Assembly (NCBI GenBank): GCA_021776785.1
Contig: JAJFFF010000047.1
Coordinates: 48,914 to 112,913 of the forward strand
Origin: Planctomycetota bacterium
GTDB lineage: Bacteria; Planctomycetota; PLA2
DNA length: 64,000 bases
Reading direction: 5' to 3'
In this document: piece by piece, positions 61,078 through 64,000 of the stretch
How positions within the stretch are numbered: position 1 is the first letter of the stretch
Layout: each line of letters begins with the position of its first letter
Position numbers and translations under genes: made by a program
The notes under the pieces: model-generated
Told to the model about the DNA's origin: nothing
The model's input: only the letters and a program-made list of their open reading frames with translations
Databases searched by the model: none

Positions 61078-61131
61078 TTGAAAACCAGTGAGCCTTTAGG
61101 GGCTCGGGGGGTTCGAATCCCTCCCAGCCTC
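61078..61131 (+). repeat. attR candidate: tRNA-Ser(UGA) 3' half
   Basis: From the anticodon loop (TTGAAAACCAG) onward it folds as the 3' half of a class II tRNA: variable arm GAGCC/GGCTC, T arm GGGGG/CCCTC around TTCGAAT, then CCAGCCT and discriminator C. Sequence upstream is not tRNA-like. The 13-bp core equals that in the intact tRNA at 47.4 kb. Its acceptor half would need AGGCTGG as partner and does not match the GGAGGGA of the intact tRNA. Confidence 0.75.
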
Positions 61132-61228
61132 TTTCATGCTCCAGCGCCGGTCCTTGCGTGATCGCGCCATCGGGCACTTCGCTTCCGATTCCCGCATCGC
61201 GGCCTCCACTGCTAGGATCCTCGATCAC

Positions 61229-62797
61229 ATGCGCACCGCTGGGTTCGACCGATTCCTTTCATTCGTAGCGGTCGTCTTGCTGGCCTCGTGCTCGGAACAG
61301 ACCGCTAGCGAGCCGGGGTCGGAGCGCGTCACCGGAGCCCCGAGAACGGTAACCGTGCGCGTCACGATCGAGCAGCCCGGCGCCGCGACCGAGGAGTTGG
61401 ATCGCCGGCTGCTCGACGTCACATCGATTCCGGGCGTCCTCCACAGTCGATCAATCGCACGAGCAGAATACGGCCATATCGACTTGCAGTTCGAGGCTTC
61501 CGAGAAGGAAGCGATCGCACGAACGAGCTCTGTCGAAGGAGCGGCTGCACGGCTCCTCGAAATCCGATGGGCGACGCTCTTCCTTACCAGCGAAGGGGAT
61601 CGGCCCCTCGCATCGCAGGAGGTGGCCGCCGTCAAAACGAAGCTTGAGCGCCTCCCCGGCGTCCGTCACGTGGCCATGGTCGGCGGAAAGAAATCCGACT
61701 CCATCGATGTCGCACTGGACGCACGCAAGCTGCGCCAATACAACCTCGATCCTGTCACGCTCCTTACACAACTTAGAGCACTTCGTTTTCCCGACGCCGA
61801 CCCGCCGGGTGGTCATCGATCAAAGCGCATCGAATCGCTCGAGCGACTGGTCGTCGCATCGCGGGGCAACGCAACCGTTCGCCTGGCGGACGTCGCGCGC
61901 ATCCATGCACGCGCGCCATCGTCCGACGGCTTCGTCTATCGAGGTAGCCACCACACCGTAGCGCTGCGCGTGAACTGCCAACCAACCACGGACCTGAGTG
62001 AGCTCAAGGGGCCGGCGGGAACCCACGTCGAGATGTGGGATGAAGCGGACGTGGGATCCATCACCTACTCGATCGCGCCGGGCCGAGACTCGCCTTCTAC
62101 TCGTAATCTGACAACCGCACTCGCCGGACTCGACGCCGCGTTTCGGATGAGCGCGCAAACTTTGAGCGTCATGTTTCGAGGTGTCCCAGCACAGCGCGTC
62201 TTGCAGAGGCTGGGTCGGTTTTCGCACCTCGTACCGCGGCGCGTGGACGACGCGACGCCGCCGCTACCGGTTGCCGTCATGCTCACGGCGGGCGATCGCG
62301 AGACGCTCAAAGAGGCGACGAAAGCCGTTCAGTCACACCTAGCGCGCACGGGGCGCGACGTTTCTGTGCTGTCTGACCTCGAACCCGAGACCTCCGAAAT
62401 CACGCTCACCGTCGATCCCCAAAAGGCAAGCGAACTCGGCGCCACGGTTTCAGACGTACGTACGCGGATCGCGCTCTTGATGCGCGGCTGCGCGACGAGT
62501 TTTGGACACGCTCGCATCGCGGACGCACGGCCGAGGACGTTGCAAGAGTTCGGCAAGGTTCGGCTCGTCATCGGAAGCCACTCCGTGCCTCTTCAGGCGA
62601 TCACGCGACCGACGACCGTGACCCGCACGCCGTCCATCCAACGCGCGGATGGGATGCTCACCTCGCAAGTCACGGTCCTCGGAACCACGATCGGCTCCGT
62701 TCGCGCTGCTCTCGATGGCTGGTCCCATCAGAAAGCCACGGCAACCGTGACCGATCGCCAAACGCTCGGCAACGAGCACGGCCTGTTCCCTCGCTAG
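61229..62797 (+). CDS. lipoprotein resembling the porter domain of RND efflux pumps, no TM helices
   Basis: 522 residues from ATG 61229 with a lipoprotein signal ending LLASC. The body aligns with the periplasmic pore/porter subdomains of AcrB-type RND proteins: 'EELDRRLLDVTSIPGVLHSR' and 'YGHIDLQFEASEKEAIA' resemble PN1, 'LERLPGVRHVAMVGGKKSDS', 'VALDARKLRQYNLDPVTLLT' and 'VRLADVARIHARAP' match the PN2-docking region, and the pattern repeats in the second half ('LTVDPQKASELGATVSDVRT'). None of the 12 membrane helices or the proton-relay residues is present, so it cannot pump alone. It may assist a true RND pump or be a soluble derivative. In-frame starts from 61136 would overlap the tRNA fragment edge. 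Confidence 0.68.
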   Translation: MRTAGFDRFLSFVAVVLLASCSEQTASEPGSERVTGAPRTVTVRVTIEQPGAATEELDRRLLDVTSIPGVLHSRSIARAEYGHIDLQFEASEKEAIARTSSVEGAAARLLEIRWATLFLTSEGDRPLASQEVAAVKTKLERLPGVRHVAMVGGKKSDSIDVALDARKLRQYNLDPVTLLTQLRALRFPDADPPGGHRSKRIESLERLVVASRGNATVRLADVARIHARAPSSDGFVYRGSHHTVALRVNCQPTTDLSELKGPAGTHVEMWDEADVGSITYSIAPGRDSPSTRNLTTALAGLDAAFRMSAQTLSVMFRGVPAQRVLQRLGRFSHLVPRRVDDATPPLPVAVMLTAGDRETLKEATKAVQSHLARTGRDVSVLSDLEPETSEITLTVDPQKASELGATVSDVRTRIALLMRGCATSFGHARIADARPRTLQEFGKVRLVIGSHSVPLQAITRPTTVTRTPSIQRADGMLTSQVTVLGTTIGSVRAALDGWSHQKATATVTDRQTLGNEHGLFPR

Positions 62798-63189
62798 CCG
62801 GACCGATATTCGTCTGACGCCCGGCGGCGAGGGCATCGCGCTCGAGCCCGGATCGTCACCCAATGGAGTCGGGCCTGGAACACGACGTGCACGCCAGCGA
62901 GGAGAGCGCGTTTCTGCTTCGATCGGTGGAACGGCGTCTTATCCGGCGGAGCCCAGTCTGTAGACCATAGTTGTCGGTTCTGTTGTGTGCGCTTGAGCCG
63001 GACGGTACTCTGAACCGGGCGACTTGGTTGCGATCATCGGCCCTGACAAAGTTCGGCAGGCGTTTCATACGCTCGCAACGATTTGTCGCGAAACGGTTGA
63101 GCAAAGCTGCTCCGAGATGGGCGCAACGCAAAGGATCCGTCACGCGGCCCATTTTTCAGGATTCCTCGGTACCGGTCGGAGCAACGAAC

Positions 63190-63717
63190 ATGGTCAAGCT
63201 ACTACTCAAGCTCTCACTCGCGATTCTGCTCGTTCCCGCATGCGAGGAACGTCCCAACGCGACCCAAGGGACCGAAACGAAGTTCGAGCATCGCCGGAGC
63301 CCGAGTGTCGACCTGGAGGCAGTGCTCGGACAAACGGTCTACGTGCCCGCCTACTCGCACCTGACCTACGACGAGAGCACTACGATCAGCCTCGCGATCA
63401 ACCTCTCGGTGCGCAACACCGACCCTGACGGCGCCATCACGGTTTCCTCGGTCCGCTACCACGACAATGACGGAAAACTACTCGGCGAGTACCTGAAAGA
63501 GGCCGTAATCATTGCACCGATGGCGTCGCGCACCTACGTCGTGGGCGACAAGCACATCGAGGGCGGGACCGGCGCCAACTTCATCGTCGAGTGGTCCGCG
63601 AGAGAAGCGGTAAGCGAACCGATCATCGAGGCGATCATGTTCTCAACGGCACCGCGCTACATGGCGTTTCGCAGTCCCGGGCGAGTGGTGCGAGCGAAAG
63701 ACGCTGGCGAGAACTAA
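63190..63717 (+). CDS. DUF3124 lipoprotein
   Basis: 175 residues from ATG 63190 with a lipoprotein signal (MVKLLLKLSLAILLVPAC). The DUF3124 signature is clear: 'VYVPAYSHLTYDESTTISLA', 'NLSVRNTDPDGAITVSSVRY', 'IIAPMASRTYVV' and 'GGTGANFIVEWSA'. Function of the family is unknown; it is usually an envelope protein. The gap 62798-63189 before it shows no gene. Confidence 0.88.
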   Translation: MVKLLLKLSLAILLVPACEERPNATQGTETKFEHRRSPSVDLEAVLGQTVYVPAYSHLTYDESTTISLAINLSVRNTDPDGAITVSSVRYHDNDGKLLGEYLKEAVIIAPMASRTYVVGDKHIEGGTGANFIVEWSAREAVSEPIIEAIMFSTAPRYMAFRSPGRVVRAKDAGEN

Positions 63718-63818
63718 CCTGCTCGCCGGCCGATCGGCGGGCTCGCGTCGTCACGCCCCGTCGGAGTCTCATCGATCAAAGCCGGGTTCGACGACGAGAC
63801 TTCGCTCTACCATGATTC

Positions 63819-64000
63819 CTAGGTTTCGCCGGCGTCGTCGGAAAGCTCGGCCAACGCTTGTCGGATTTCCTCGTTTTCCGCTTCGGCCGCATCGTCCTTC
63901 ATGGAAAGAGAGCGCAACGCCATGCGGTAGGCGACCGCGAAGGATTCTTCGGACGCAGCCTCCACGTCGGGGGCGACGCCGTGACCCTCCCAGTTGGTCT
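63819..64000 (-). CDS. C-terminal end of an S41-type (tail-specific) protease, truncated by window edge
   Basis: The minus strand is open from the edge to TAG at 63819-63821 (60 codons). The visible start 'TNWEGHGVAPDVEAASEESF' followed by 'AVAYRMALRSLS' matches the conserved end of S41/C-terminal processing peptidases (NWEGxGVxPDV). A Glu-rich tail ends the protein. The catalytic part lies outside the window. Confidence 0.65.
   Translation of the reverse strand, partial: TNWEGHGVAPDVEAASEESFAVAYRMALRSLSMKDDAAEAENEEIRQALAELSDDAGET

Larger units (their letters stand above)
47434..61090. mobile_element. integrated element at tRNA-Ser, phage-satellite (PICI-like) gene plan
   Basis: Bounds are set by the 13-bp direct repeat TTGAAAACCAGTG at 47434-47446 (inside tRNA-Ser) and 61078-61090. 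About 13.7 kb. Contents in order: arm repeats, tyrosine integrase, DUF3987 protein, CHC2/Toprim primase, small helix-turn-helix genes, regulatory region, pentapeptide pseudogene, STAS/GHKL cassette, two TerS-like proteins, small phage-like genes, GIY-YIG protein, serine recombinase, repeats. No large terminase, portal, capsid, tail or lysis gene is found. Integrase plus primase plus TerS without structural genes is the plan of phage-inducible chromosomal islands; calling it one is an inference from gene content. Confidence 0.75.

Noticed and set aside
47434..61090. Complete prophage.
   Set aside because: No portal, capsid, tail, lysis or large terminase gene is visible in 13.7 kb; TerS-like proteins alone do not make a prophage.
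47434..61090. CRISPR array or restriction system in the element.
   Set aside because: No regularly spaced repeats and no methyltransferase, helicase or Cas-type motifs were found; the GIY-YIG protein alone is not a restriction system.

Overview
The window is 64 kb of GC-rich bacterial chromosome. Gene style suggests a member of the Planctomycetota or a close PVC relative: multidomain Ser/Thr kinases of the HRDIKPEN type, secreted HEAT-repeat proteins, an FHA-sigma54 activator, a DUF1015 protein and a MoxR/DUF58/transglutaminase operon. No rRNA or other taxonomic marker is present, so the assignment is an inference.

Layout. 0-8.6 kb (leftward): a cyclophilin, two adjacent thioredoxin-like proteins each interrupted by an in-frame UGA in a C-T-UGA-N-N-G context (predicted selenoproteins), a large HEAT/TPR protein, NAD(P)HX dehydratase and an asparaginase II family protein. 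8.7-20.1 kb (leftward): a signalling block of four membrane-anchored Ser/Thr kinases, a TPR-like membrane protein, a coiled-coil protein and an FHA-GAF-AAA+-Fis activator. 20.2-38.9 kb: bifunctional nuclease, CPA-type antiporter, a five-gene operon (MoxR, DUF58, TgpA-like transglutaminase, 3-methyladenine glycosylase, RlmD/TrmA-type methyltransferase), a class V aminotransferase with phosphoglycerate dehydrogenase (serine metabolism), DUF1015, a methyltransferase, a third UGA-containing thioredoxin-like protein beside ispH, a small regulator/membrane protein pair and a mycothione-reductase-like flavoprotein. 38.9-47.4 kb: secreted and lipoprotein genes, an M48 peptidase, a phosphatase and tRNA-Ser(UGA).

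47.4-61.1 kb is an integrated element of about 13.7 kb lodged at tRNA-Ser. It has a tyrosine integrase next to the tRNA, a leftward translationally coupled primase operon, a divergent regulatory region, a three-gene cassette (two-TM protein, STAS-like/GHKL ATPase, STAS-like DUF4325 protein), two tandem small-terminase-like proteins but no large terminase, capsid or tail gene, a GIY-YIG nuclease and a serine recombinase. This is the gene plan of a phage satellite (PICI-like) rather than of a complete prophage. The right end carries a displaced tRNA-Ser 3' half and repeats matching those beside the integrase. Host sequence resumes with a lipoprotein resembling only the periplasmic porter part of RND pumps, a DUF3124 lipoprotein and the end of an S41-type protease.

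The strongest unusual signals are: (1) three paralogous predicted selenoproteins, one with a hairpin whose apical part matches the E. coli fdhF SECIS; (2) the satellite-like element and its STAS/GHKL cargo; (3) two intergenic cassettes at 16.2 and 35.9 kb with the same nested palindromes and apparent compensatory arm changes; (4) the porter-only RND-like lipoprotein.
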